Shown piece by piece: positions 14,349 through 22,123 of a DNA stretch of 26,471 bases (position 1 is its first letter; the number at the start of each line of letters is the position of its first letter). Source of the DNA: Methanolinea sp. UBA473. Lineage in GTDB: Archaea > Halobacteriota > Methanomicrobia > Methanomicrobiales > Methanospirillaceae. The stretch lies in contig DAEV01000029.1 in assembly GCA_002509495.1 (NCBI GenBank), positions 1 through 26,471 of the forward strand. Direction: 5' to 3'. A program made the position numbers and the translations under genes. Under the pieces are notes generated by a model. The model saw only the letters and a list, made by a program, of their open reading frames with translations. It was not told where the DNA came from and ran no database searches.

Positions 14349-15011
14349 ATGGAATTTCTGCGCGTGGAGATATCGGCAATGACCGCATCATTCCGGTATC
14401 CCATGTTCGTTGTTTCCTACCAGCCAACCTACCCGGTTCCCCCGGTATCAACAATGTATGGCCTCCTGTCCGCAGTGAAAGGATCAAAAGTCCATCTTGA
14501 TGAAATTAAAATCGGCTACATATTCGAATCAAGAGGAAAAGGTACAGATCTTGAACGTATTTATGAATACGGGATTGGAGATGCAACAAAAAAACCTGTT
14601 CACCGTCTGGGAACAAATATTGTCCAACGGGAATTTCTGTATGATTGTACCCTGACCATGTACCTTTCTGATGTGAGGTTTGGCAAGTATTTTATGAATC
14701 CTGCATATTCTCTGCTCCTTGGGCGCCAGCCGGATTTAGCGTATGTAAAAAAGATCGAATCCGTCAATCTTGAAAAGAGAGACGATGTCGTAATAAACCA
14801 TACCATGATTCCATTTACCGGTGAAATTCCCGGACAGGTCATTTCACTCCCTTCCGATTTTACTGATACTGCAGAAAGAAAACCACTCCAGGTAAAGGCG
14901 TACACAATCATCACAACACCGCAGTGTATTTCCAATGGTTATTTCGATACAGATACAGGAACGGGAGTCTATATTCATGATTTCACCAGTGCTGGCAAAA
15001 CAGAACGGTGA
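14349..15011 (+). CDS. cas5: Type I-B Cascade subunit Cas5 (Cas5t-like)
   Basis: Cas5 binds the 5' handle of the crRNA and caps the Cas7 filament. The 220-residue protein has the Cas5 N-terminal RAMP strand LRVEISAMTASFRYPMFVVS and the PPVSTMYGLLSAVKG element that follows it in Cas5 proteins; the VHRLGTNIVQREFLYDC region also fits the Tneap-type branch. There is no sign of a catalytic histidine, consistent with a separate Cas6. The gene starts 2 bases after cas7. The last 35 bases overlap the start of cas3 in another frame, so the pair is translationally linked. Confidence 0.92.
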   Translation: MEFLRVEISAMTASFRYPMFVVSYQPTYPVPPVSTMYGLLSAVKGSKVHLDEIKIGYIFESRGKGTDLERIYEYGIGDATKKPVHRLGTNIVQREFLYDCTLTMYLSDVRFGKYFMNPAYSLLLGRQPDLAYVKKIESVNLEKRDDVVINHTMIPFTGEIPGQVISLPSDFTDTAERKPLQVKAYTIITTPQCISNGYFDTDTGTGVYIHDFTSAGKTER

Positions 15012-17178
15012 GACACTCCGGGAACATACAGAAAATTGTCTAGCCCTGTATGCAAAATTCAGGGAAATCTTCCCCTATCTTGATAAAAAAACCGGGTATC
15101 CCGAATTTTATAGTGATGTAGCTCGGGCTCTTTTTTATCATGATTTTGGAAAGGCAGCGAAAGGGTTTCAGGAACAATTATACTTGTATGGAAAAAGATG
15201 GAAATACCGCCATGAAATCCTTTCAGTTCCGTTTATCGATTCACTTATCAGAAAAGATACTGATTTCATCAAAGAGCTCGTCCTGACTCACCATAAAACT
15301 CTCGATGAACTGGGGGATTATGTTGAATGCGAAGACTCGTTAGATGCAAGTTTCGCCGAGCGGCTTTCTGAAATTTCCGATGCTCTCCCGTATCTTAATG
15401 CCCTTATTGATGAATATGGAAGATTATGTTCTCCTTTTTTTCAGGTAAAGGATCGCCCATCTTCTGTAAAGATTCTGAATTTCCAGAAAGAAATCTGGGA
15501 AGATCTCTATAAAAAAATCAATAAGAATCAAAGAAGCCCGACAGCGGAATACACCCGGTTAAGAGGAATTTTTGGAAAAGGACTGGTCAACAGCTGCGAT
15601 TATCTGGCATCAGCCGGAGTTCAAACGGTATTGAAGCCGCTTCCGGATATCCATCAGGTCTTTTCGTTTCCTGCATTGAATAGTATCCAGAAAGAAGCAG
15701 CGGCAACGAAAGGAAATACAATAATTATATCTCCAACTGGATCAGGAAAGACCGAAGCCGCTCTGTTATGGGCAACATACAACCTCGACAAAGCGGATGG
15801 TAACCGGATTTTCTATACACTTCCCTATACTGCAAGCATCAATGCGATGTACATTCGGCTGAACCAGGCGTTTTCTCCATATTATCCTGACGAAATCTGC
15901 GTTTCCCTTCTGCACGGGAAAGCATCGTATTATCTTTATCTTCTTTACGAGCAGGAAAAATTCGGGGAAGTCAAATCACTATCCCGAAGAATTTACAGCC
16001 CGTATAAGGTCATGACCCCATTTCAGGCAATCAAACACTTCTTCTCTCTCAAAGGATACGAAATGGGGCTTCTGGAAATGTACCGGGGGCTCTTCATTTT
16101 TGATGAGATTCATGCCTATGATGCAAACAATACCGGGCTCATCCTTGCCATGACCGAGTATCTCACTAAAGAACTTGATGCTAGAGTCCTGATCATGTCA
16201 GCAACCCTCCCGTCATTTGTAAAAAAAATCTTTGTTAATACTCTTGATATTACACATGAAATCCGGATGGTCGAGCCGGAACTCGGCAAATATCTCCGCC
16301 ACCGCTGCACGATCCTTGATGGTTCAATATGCGATCACATTGATCTCATCAGGAAAAAAATCCGGGAAAAGAAAAAAGTACTTGTCGTATGCAATACCGT
16401 CAAGCGAGCCCAGGAAATATATTCGGTTCTCAGAGATGAAACAACCGAACGTGCTCTGTTGCACGGCCGGTTCATCCTCCGTGACCGCGAAACAACCGAG
16501 CGCTCCCTCGCCTCAAAATCCCTCCTCGTCGGTACCCAAACCATCGAAGTCTCCCTCGACATCGATTACGATGTGTGCTTCTCCGAACCGGCCCCTGTCG
16601 ATGCCCTTATCCAGCGGTTCGGGCGGGTCAATCGGCGGAAAGGTCCGGATGGGATGCCTCTCAAAGGAATCTGCGATGTCTTCGTGTTCACCAAAGGATC
16701 GGAATTCGATCAATACATCTATGACCCGGCTCTAGTCGATCAAACAGTACGGTTGCTCTCAGATACTCAGCTCCTCCAGGAGGACCGACTCCAGGAGATC
16801 ACTGATAAAGTCTACGAGAACGGGTTCGGTGCGGACAGGGAGAAATTCCAGGATACAAAAGATCGCTTCTCGAAACTGATCGAAGACCTCATGCCGTACC
16901 ATTCAACCAGCCGGAAAGATTCCGATTTTTACCGGATCTTCCGCTCGATCGAGGCAGTCCCGGCATGCTATGCAGATCCGTACCGGCAATTTCACATTGA
17001 TGGAAGGATTTACGACGCGATGCAATATGTCCTCTCACTGTCCCTCGGGCAGTATCACAGGCTGAAAGGCCTGAACCGGATTTCCCAGACCGAGTACGGC
17101 CTTATCGTGAATGCACGGTACGATCCGGAACTGGGGCTTCTTGTCGATGAGCCGGACCACGGCGATGCGCTCGTATGA
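14977..17178 (+). CDS. cas3: CRISPR nuclease-helicase Cas3 (HD + DEAD/H fusion)
   Basis: Cas3 is recruited by target-bound Cascade to unwind and degrade DNA. I start it at the ATG at 14977 (MISPVLAKQNGETLREHTEN), preceded by GGGAG; an upstream in-frame codon at 14935 would add 14 residues from inside cas5. The 733-residue protein has an HD nuclease domain with His55-Asp56 (LFYHDFGKA), His79 and His105-His106. The helicase has Walker A SPTGSGKT (252-259), DEIH (376-379) and motif VI QRFGRVNRRKG. Base use changes within the gene: a 60-base sample at 15901 has about 40% GC, one at 16501 about 60%. The shift falls near 16440, where GAAACAACCGA occurs twice 52 bases apart. The reading frame is intact. 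Confidence 0.95.
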   Translation: MISPVLAKQNGETLREHTENCLALYAKFREIFPYLDKKTGYPEFYSDVARALFYHDFGKAAKGFQEQLYLYGKRWKYRHEILSVPFIDSLIRKDTDFIKELVLTHHKTLDELGDYVECEDSLDASFAERLSEISDALPYLNALIDEYGRLCSPFFQVKDRPSSVKILNFQKEIWEDLYKKINKNQRSPTAEYTRLRGIFGKGLVNSCDYLASAGVQTVLKPLPDIHQVFSFPALNSIQKEAAATKGNTIIISPTGSGKTEAALLWATYNLDKADGNRIFYTLPYTASINAMYIRLNQAFSPYYPDEICVSLLHGKASYYLYLLYEQEKFGEVKSLSRRIYSPYKVMTPFQAIKHFFSLKGYEMGLLEMYRGLFIFDEIHAYDANNTGLILAMTEYLTKELDARVLIMSATLPSFVKKIFVNTLDITHEIRMVEPELGKYLRHRCTILDGSICDHIDLIRKKIREKKKVLVVCNTVKRAQEIYSVLRDETTERALLHGRFILRDRETTERSLASKSLLVGTQTIEVSLDIDYDVCFSEPAPVDALIQRFGRVNRRKGPDGMPLKGICDVFVFTKGSEFDQYIYDPALVDQTVRLLSDTQLLQEDRLQEITDKVYENGFGADREKFQDTKDRFSKLIEDLMPYHSTSRKDSDFYRIFRSIEAVPACYADPYRQFHIDGRIYDAMQYVLSLSLGQYHRLKGLNRISQTEYGLIVNARYDPELGLLVDEPDHGDALV

Positions 17179-17221
17179 GCCGGGGAAGAAAACCTGATAA
17201 GATCCCGGGGACATCTCTTAC

Positions 17222-17533
17222 GTGCATATGCTGAAACTGGCCGAACAGAAAATCATACTCGACCGGATCAAGATCAAAGGCCGTGTCCGCCGGCTCGCGC
17301 AGGGCCTGGAGATTACAGTGGAGTCGGGGGATGACTGCCTGATCCTCTCCAATGAAAAGTTCGGGCTCATTGTATCCGCTCCGACCCTTGAGGAAGGGAT
17401 CGCCGGGATCTCCGATGAGATCGATACGCTCTTTGAAGTCTATGTCGATGAGAACATAGAAAACCTGACCCCTGATGCAATCAGGCTCCGTTCCAGCCTC
17501 CAGTCCCTCATCCCTGCAGGGGCCGACACGTGA
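17222..17533 (+). CDS. Putative antitoxin partner of HicA-like protein
   Basis: A 103-residue protein with no enzyme motif. Its middle part, CLILSNEKFGLIVSAPTLEE followed by GIAGISDEIDTLFEVYVDEN, resembles short archaeal proteins I have seen paired with HicA-like toxins, and the C-terminal PDAIRLRSSLQSLI is a typical ending for them. The assignment rests mainly on its GTGA overlap with the next gene. The start is GTG at 17222 or ATG at 17228; no clear ribosome site decides between them. Both genes are GC-rich, like the 3' half of cas3. An antitoxin function is inferred. Confidence 0.6.
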   Translation: MHMLKLAEQKIILDRIKIKGRVRRLAQGLEITVESGDDCLILSNEKFGLIVSAPTLEEGIAGISDEIDTLFEVYVDENIENLTPDAIRLRSSLQSLIPAGADT

Positions 17534-17829
17534 AGCCCTGCAAGGCCCGGGATATCGAGACAGCCCTCGTAAAAAAAGGATTCGTGAAAAAAACCGCGCA
17601 TCACACCCTATTCTATCTTCGTATTAACGGGAAAATCACCGGCATCCACACATTCATGAGCCACGGAATCAGGGAGTATGACGATCCCCTGCTGGCAAAA
17701 ATGAAAAGCCAGTTGCACCTTTCTGCAAAAGAGCTCGAATCGTTTATTCGGTGCCCGCTTACATTCAAAGAATATGTTACCATTCTGATTGAACGCGGTA
17801 TCCTGGAGAACTTCAGGAATCTCCGATGA
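17530..17829 (+). CDS. HicA-like toxin family protein
   Basis: A 99-residue protein resembling the HicA/YcfA group of small mRNA-targeting toxins, in an archaeal variant. It has KARDIETALVKKGFVKKTAHHTLFYL (split by a strand turn), then a TGIHTFMSHGIREYDDPLLA segment with a conserved SHG motif, then KMKSQLHLSAKELESFIRCP. The central histidine of the SHG segment matches the position of the catalytic His of HicA by motif, not by structure. It starts at GTG in a GTGA overlap with the partner gene. Toxin-antitoxin pairs are frequent guests of CRISPR loci. Confidence in the family is moderate; toxicity is untested. Confidence 0.65.
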   Translation: MKPCKARDIETALVKKGFVKKTAHHTLFYLRINGKITGIHTFMSHGIREYDDPLLAKMKSQLHLSAKELESFIRCPLTFKEYVTILIERGILENFRNLR

Positions 17830-17841
17830 TCACGCAGTGGT

Positions 17842-17907
17842 TCCGATCTTTACCAGATCTTCTGTTCGATTGAAGCGGTCCTGGCATGCTATCCAGATCC
17901 GTACCTG
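17842..17907 (+). pseudogene. Relic of a cas3 3' segment
   Basis: These 66 bases align without gaps to 16921-16986 of cas3 with 10 mismatches (about 85% identity). Read in the cas3 frame they give SDLYQIFCSIEAVLACYPDP against SDFYRIFRSIEAVPACYADP, then end in a stop. Similarity fades on both sides. It is a decayed fragment of a second or former cas3 copy, not a working gene. Confidence 0.8.
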
Positions 17908-17933
17908 TAATACTGCCTTAAGGAGAAGATCTG

Positions 17934-18058
17934 CTCAATCTTATTCTTGATGAGTGTATTTTTTTCACATAGTATTCTTGCGCCTTTCTGATTCATTTAT
18001 CCGTGGCTGCTTGGACTGTTAGGACTCTGGAGAACAAGGGATGACGTAACCACAAAAA
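17934..18058 (+). repeat. Left copy of direct repeat flanking SWIM cassette
   Basis: About 125 bases that match 20524-20650 in the same orientation. The 36-base core at 18021-18056 (AGGACTCTGGAGAACAAG and onward) is identical at 34 positions; the rest aligns more loosely, with small gaps. It ends directly at the stop codon of the SWIM gene. No coding frame of note. Confidence 0.75.
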
Positions 18059-20038
18059 TCATTGCTTCAGGATTTTCTTCTTCTCAAGCACGTCCAGCAT
18101 CCCGAGAAAACGCCTCTTTCTCACATTTCCGGTCCGGACCTGTACGATGTATCTTTCCCATTCTTCCATCCGTTCCTGGCGTTTCATGAGGTTCATTATC
18201 TTGCCGAGGTAAAAGATCGCGGATTCGTACGACTTTGGACGGGCCTCTGCGATCAGCCTTTCCGCCATGTGTTTCCAGATATCGAGAGCGCGGTCCGGAA
18301 ATTTCCATGCAATTGCATCCGCGACTTTATCATCGGAGATATACCACTGTCCGCGGGTCGGGGAATGCGTTTGATACCGGTCATACCACGTAATGACGTC
18401 CTCCGGTCTCTTCTCGGCAATCGCGATGTCGATAAGAATGTCGAAGAACGGAGATCCCCGCTCTCTCCCGGCCTCACCTGGAAAGAGGCCGGTATCAGGA
18501 AAGGCACCAAAAAGTTTCCTGGCACTGTTCAGACCTTTTTGTTTCTTTTCGGTCAATTTTCCCGTTTCGAGATATTGCATAAGGGGGCCTTTCACGATAT
18601 CCCCTACACCGGCTTTCCGTGCGGACTCTTCTAGCTGGCGGTAGTTCGGAAATGAAGGCCTGTCGAGGAAATCTCCTGCACGTATAGCGGCAGCACGAAG
18701 CCAGTCACCTTCCTTTTCCCAGAGTTCGCGCTGGATGGTCCGCAAATCGGCTGCAATACCTGGGAGTGATGTTCCGGTAATGGCAATTCCCCTGGCGATC
18801 CATTCCCGGGCTTCATCAACACGTTCCAGACGGAGGAGCCGGCGTACGAGCCGGATATAGCTGTCAGTCCTTTCAACTTCGGCAATGCAGAGGTCCGTTG
18901 CCTCGTCTTCCCGTCCTGCATTGTCCAGCGCAGTCATGATCCAGTTGACAAGTTTATCCCTTTTATATCGCGATCCGGACTTCCTACATTCCGGATTGTA
19001 CCGTTCCCCCTCCAGTCGAAGAAGCAGTCTGTCTGCGACAAGACACCAGTCACGTTCCGGAAATTGTTCTTTCCAGAAATTTTCAGCACCGGCACAGACG
19101 TCATACTCATCATCCAGGTCCGCATGGATGGCAAAGATGATCCGTTCGTGGGCAGGGAGGGACGATTGGGCGAGCGCTTGGAACACGACCTTCATGCACG
19201 AGGCGATCTCGTTAGCAGTCTCGCCTTCATCGTGGCTCCGTTCGACCTGCGCAACCCCCTTTTCCAAGAGGATGCGGCCGGCCCTGAGCACCGCATCGGG
19301 AAAACCCATTGAGAGCAGGATTTCCATCCGTTTCCTGATGGGCGAGTAATCGGAGATCTGGGATTCCCCGCTCCAGGAGTTGCTCCAACCGTATTCTGCA
19401 GTTATAAGGTCGATATCGGAGAGCAGGGCAGTGAGAACAGGATGGGGATCCGCACTGGCAACGGATTTCCGATCGATGAGATCCTGCTCTACCAGCGGAT
19501 ACCTACGGATGAGATCCTCAATGAGACTGAGAAGGTCCTCCTTCTGAAGGCCTTCGAGGTACTGGCGAAGCGAGATAGGCTTCCCCGGGGATCCCTTGTG
19601 TGCTCCATGCTGCATCTCCTGTTCGCTGTCCGATACAAGGATAGCCTGGTGAACTGCCGGTTCCAACGCTGAACCCGAATCCAGCCTGTTTCCCAGCAGG
19701 GACAGTCTCCGATCACCTGTCCTGATTTCCCCGACGGGTTTGTTCTCTTTCCGGAACGCGAGGTATTCAAGGATGACGGCAACTGCATGCTTGCAGGCAG
19801 AGCCTACCGGGCAGGTACAGATGAAGCTGATCTCGTTATCGAGGATCACCGCAGTTGTATACTGTCTGGTTCCATCGACCCAGGCAATAATAGTCTTCTC
19901 CCCCTTTCGCACCAGGTCATGCACCCGTCCCTGGCGCTGGTACTTACCCCCGCGAGAAAGGGCCTTTTCTCCGGCCCATTCTTGAAGATCCATCAAGTCG
20001 AGTTCCAGAAATGGATCAATCGTATCCTCTTCAGCCAT
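18059..20038 (-). CDS. SWIM zinc-finger domain protein
   Basis: A 659-residue protein of the SWIM zinc-finger group. The CxCx5CxH motif is present: Cys74, Cys76, Cys82 and His84 in FICTCPVGSACKHAVAVI, preceded by a short beta region (GRVHDLVRKGEKTIIAWV) typical of this fold. The remaining 500 or so residues appear helical and repeat-like, with several W/L/A-rich units (for example EAREWIARGIAIT and LWEKEGDWLRAAAIRAGDFL) that suggest TPR-like scaffolding. SWIM domains usually bind DNA or protein; no enzyme motif is visible here. It runs against the cas genes and sits between two direct repeats with one small gene, so it may have arrived as a cassette. Its role in defence is unknown. Confidence 0.85.
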   Translation of the reverse strand: MAEEDTIDPFLELDLMDLQEWAGEKALSRGGKYQRQGRVHDLVRKGEKTIIAWVDGTRQYTTAVILDNEISFICTCPVGSACKHAVAVILEYLAFRKENKPVGEIRTGDRRLSLLGNRLDSGSALEPAVHQAILVSDSEQEMQHGAHKGSPGKPISLRQYLEGLQKEDLLSLIEDLIRRYPLVEQDLIDRKSVASADPHPVLTALLSDIDLITAEYGWSNSWSGESQISDYSPIRKRMEILLSMGFPDAVLRAGRILLEKGVAQVERSHDEGETANEIASCMKVVFQALAQSSLPAHERIIFAIHADLDDEYDVCAGAENFWKEQFPERDWCLVADRLLLRLEGERYNPECRKSGSRYKRDKLVNWIMTALDNAGREDEATDLCIAEVERTDSYIRLVRRLLRLERVDEAREWIARGIAITGTSLPGIAADLRTIQRELWEKEGDWLRAAAIRAGDFLDRPSFPNYRQLEESARKAGVGDIVKGPLMQYLETGKLTEKKQKGLNSARKLFGAFPDTGLFPGEAGRERGSPFFDILIDIAIAEKRPEDVITWYDRYQTHSPTRGQWYISDDKVADAIAWKFPDRALDIWKHMAERLIAEARPKSYESAIFYLGKIMNLMKRQERMEEWERYIVQVRTGNVRKRRFLGMLDVLEKKKILKQ

Positions 20039-20166
20039 GGCTCGACACTGCCGGAAGCTCTCCGGCTGTTACACCACTCTTTAATGACAGATAACGGTTC
20101 ATGCAGTTGACGGATATTGCGCGGGCCTTACACATTCCAGGGAAAGAATATATGATTTTCCAACCA

Positions 20167-20427
20167 TCATGCATCCTCGACTTTGCTGCCGAACACCTTG
20201 TTCCATGGCACGACCTGTTTCGGCATTGACCCGTATTCCTTCCTGGCCCTCGAAGGAGATACTGCTTCCAGATACGGTGAAATGGTACTCTGGGCCGGAC
20301 GTTCGAAATACAGGAAAAACCGTTTGTTCTTTGTCTGGTAAAGATGTTTTGCCCCATCTTTGGACGATGCGATCAGCGTGGACTTCTCCGTATCGTATCT
20401 AAGACCGTTGATTACCTGTTCGACCAT
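20167..20427 (-). CDS. Small conserved hypothetical protein
   Basis: An 86-residue protein. The opening IINGLRYDTEKSTLIAS-like segment (here VINGLRYDTEKSTLIAS) and LYQTKNKRFFLYFE resemble a small family in which a KxYDTE element precedes a strand pair ending in a Phe-rich LY-TK-x-G-FF motif; no function is known to me. The start is well supported: GAGGTGATTC directly before the ATG matches the archaeal anti-Shine-Dalgarno sequence. It lies upstream of the SWIM gene on the same strand with a 128-base gap, and inside the same pair of direct repeats, so the two may travel together. No signal peptide or membrane segment is seen. Confidence 0.7.
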   Translation of the reverse strand: MVEQVINGLRYDTEKSTLIASSKDGAKHLYQTKNKRFFLYFERPAQSTISPYLEAVSPSRARKEYGSMPKQVVPWNKVFGSKVEDA

Positions 20428-20523
20428 GAATCACCTCATCTGTCTTGAATGATCTGTTACACAATAAATTCCGCAGTTCGGGGTTCCATGTCCTCATCAC
20501 AACGTCAATCGTCCTCTATATCT

Positions 20524-20650
20524 CTCAATCTTTCTCTTGATACGCGTATTTTTTCCAAATTACATTCCTGTGGTCATATCTGGTTCATTCACGCGTGGCT
20601 GATTGCTCTGTGAGGACTCTGGAGAACAAGGAATGACGTAAACACAAAGT
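20524..20650 (+). repeat. Right copy of direct repeat flanking SWIM cassette
   Basis: Partner of the copy at 17934-18058, same orientation. The strongest match is 20613-20648. It lies between the small hypothetical gene and the NucS-like gene, so the two copies bracket roughly 2.5 kb carrying only the SWIM gene and its small neighbour. Confidence 0.75.
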
Positions 20651-20659
20651 TATCAACAG

Positions 20660-20667
20660 ATATATTA
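20660..20667 (+). promoter_or_regulatory. Probable TATA box of NucS-like gene
   Basis: ATATATTA is a good archaeal TATA box. It would start transcription near 20690 and give a leader of about 50 bases, with GGGGAG as ribosome site shortly before the TTG start at 20738. Confidence 0.45.
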
Positions 20668-20737
20668 GCAAAAAATGGATATCAAAAAAGAAGTAATCAC
20701 GTGAATATCATTATCTACAGACGCCGAGGGGAGATAA

Positions 20738-21295
20738 TTGAGCCAAATACCTGACAGTCAAAAATCGGAAATAATCCAATTACTACAGGAAAATAAATTA
20801 AACAGAGAACAAATAGCAGACAAGACCGGGGTGTCTCCAGGAGTAGTCAGCGCAATCAAAGCTCATATCACGATGGGTACTTATACCGAACCTTCCGAAG
20901 CTGAAGAAGTCATCGACGCGATGGAAACAACTTTTGGACTTGAACGCGATCTTCAGACTGCCCTTCGTTTCAACATTCACCAGCTTGAACAAGGGCTCGT
21001 GATAATTGACGAAGGAAAGGAGCAAACGACAAAAGCTGGTAGGATTGACATCACTGCCCAAGATCAACAAGGTGATCTTGTCATTATTGAACTAAAAGCC
21101 GGCTCTGCTAATCCAGATTGTATTGCTCAAATACTATCTTATATGGGTGCTTTAGCTGAAAGGAATCATAAGAACATTCGTGGTATTTTAGTGGCTGGAG
21201 ATTTTTCTCCTCGTGTAATATTTGCATCGCGGGCAGTTCCTAACCTTCAATTGAAAAAATACACGTTTAAATTTACATTCCAAGCAGTTGATTGA
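20738..21295 (+). CDS. HTH protein with NucS/DUF91-like nuclease domain
   Basis: A 185-residue protein in two parts. Residues about 8-45 form a helix-turn-helix (IIQLLQENKLNREQIADKTG, then SPGVVSAIKAH). Residues 67-184 match the nuclease domain of NucS: FGLERDLQTALRFNIHQLEQGL, Asp104 in GRIDITAQD, Glu118-x-Lys120 in LVIIELKAG and Gln131 in QILSYM, the PD-(D/E)xK set including the late Gln. It lacks the N-terminal half of full-length NucS (about 240-250 residues), so it is a compact relative with a different DNA-binding part. It starts at TTG with GGGGAG a few bases upstream. The gene is visibly AT-rich compared with its neighbours. Mismatch repair or defence are both possible; neither is shown by the sequence. 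Confidence 0.8.
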   Translation: MSQIPDSQKSEIIQLLQENKLNREQIADKTGVSPGVVSAIKAHITMGTYTEPSEAEEVIDAMETTFGLERDLQTALRFNIHQLEQGLVIIDEGKEQTTKAGRIDITAQDQQGDLVIIELKAGSANPDCIAQILSYMGALAERNHKNIRGILVAGDFSPRVIFASRAVPNLQLKKYTFKFTFQAVD

Positions 21296-21331
21296 AGAAT
21301 AATGAGACCTTTCTTATCACCAAGCCGCATT

Positions 21332-21372
21332 ACACGAGACAACCGTGTCGAAATAAACATAATTTTATTTTC
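21332..21372. terminator. Possible bidirectional terminator
   Basis: A small hairpin (ACACG, 7-base loop, CGTGT at 21332-21348) followed by an AT-rich run lies between the convergent NucS-like gene and cas6. The stem is short, so this is tentative; the AT-rich tail overlaps the cas6 3' end. Confidence 0.3.
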
Positions 21373-22123
21373 CACGAACAATATTGACAAATCCGAACCC
21401 CATGCTGTTCCGCTCCCCGAACCCGGAGTCCAGCCCGAACTCAAGGATCCTGCGCTGGACATCGCTTAAATAACTCCACTGGAACTCCCACATGCTGCCT
21501 GCAGCCCCATAGCTCTTTCCGTCGATGATATACCGGGTGTGCACCGTTTTCCGGAAGAGGAATTCCTGGAACAGGGGGATGCTTCGGATTTCGGTGCCGT
21601 AAAACTGGTTGTATTTTTTAACCAGGTTTTCGGTGAGCTGCTTGATGAACGCCTCGAACGCAATCTGCGGTCGCCAGTACACATACCGGTCTCTCCGTTC
21701 CTCCTGGGGCACTCCATAGAGGTCATAATTCTTTTCCGGTATCCGGAGCAGGATTGGCGTCCCGCAGGTAAGACGAACCGGTGTCTCTTTCAGGGATACC
21801 GCAATGGTGCTCCAACGTTCAAGGGAGAAAGAACAATCGCCAATATGAAATGGGGTGTCCTTGAGCAGGGGAAGTTTCTGGACAATACCTTTCGCAATCG
21901 CTTCGCTCGGTGTCGCGATGAGAAACGATCGCGAATCTCCGGTTTTCATGTCCCCATACGGAAAAATATTCGAGAAACAGAATGGTTTGTAGCCTTTTTT
22001 ATCGTGCAGCAGGGGGAACCCGCTCTCCATCATGAGCCGGTATACAAATCCCTGCAGCTTATGATACTCAAGCGAAATGTCTTTCTGGTCTTTTTTCGCA
22101 GCTAACTTCAGAAGGATGCGCAT
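21365..22123 (-). CDS. cas6: crRNA-processing endonuclease Cas6
   Basis: Cas6 cuts the CRISPR transcript within each repeat to give crRNAs. The 252-residue product has the family architecture of two ferredoxin-like folds: it opens with RILLKLAAKK, has SLEYHKLQGFVYRLM (His21 is a candidate catalytic residue) and a second half with YWRPQIAFEAFIKQL. It ends in the diagnostic Gly-rich loop GLDSGFGERNSMGFGFVNIV (230-249). It is the only cas6 in the window and stands apart from both effector operons in the opposite orientation, so it probably serves both. The ATG at 22123 gives the normal length; no strong ribosome site is seen. A 14-base tandem direct repeat lies upstream. Confidence 0.92.
   Translation of the reverse strand: MRILLKLAAKKDQKDISLEYHKLQGFVYRLMMESGFPLLHDKKGYKPFCFSNIFPYGDMKTGDSRSFLIATPSEAIAKGIVQKLPLLKDTPFHIGDCSFSLERWSTIAVSLKETPVRLTCGTPILLRIPEKNYDLYGVPQEERRDRYVYWRPQIAFEAFIKQLTENLVKKYNQFYGTEIRSIPLFQEFLFRKTVHTRYIIDGKSYGAAGSMWEFQWSYLSDVQRRILEFGLDSGFGERNSMGFGFVNIVRGK

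Larger units (their letters stand above)
20428..20737. other. Non-coding gap with repeat copy and promoter
   Basis: No gene is seen in these 310 bases. The gap holds the upstream region and ribosome site of the small leftward gene, the right copy of the direct repeat (20524-20650), and an AT-rich promoter for the rightward NucS-like gene. Confidence 0.6.

Noticed and set aside
18062..18634. 190-codon plus-strand open frame opposite the SWIM gene
   Set aside because: Antisense to the SWIM protein reading, no ribosome site and no recognisable motif.
21539..22105. 188-codon plus-strand open frame opposite cas6
   Set aside because: Fully antisense to Cas6, which has its diagnostic Gly-rich C-terminus; the other frame is not protein-like.
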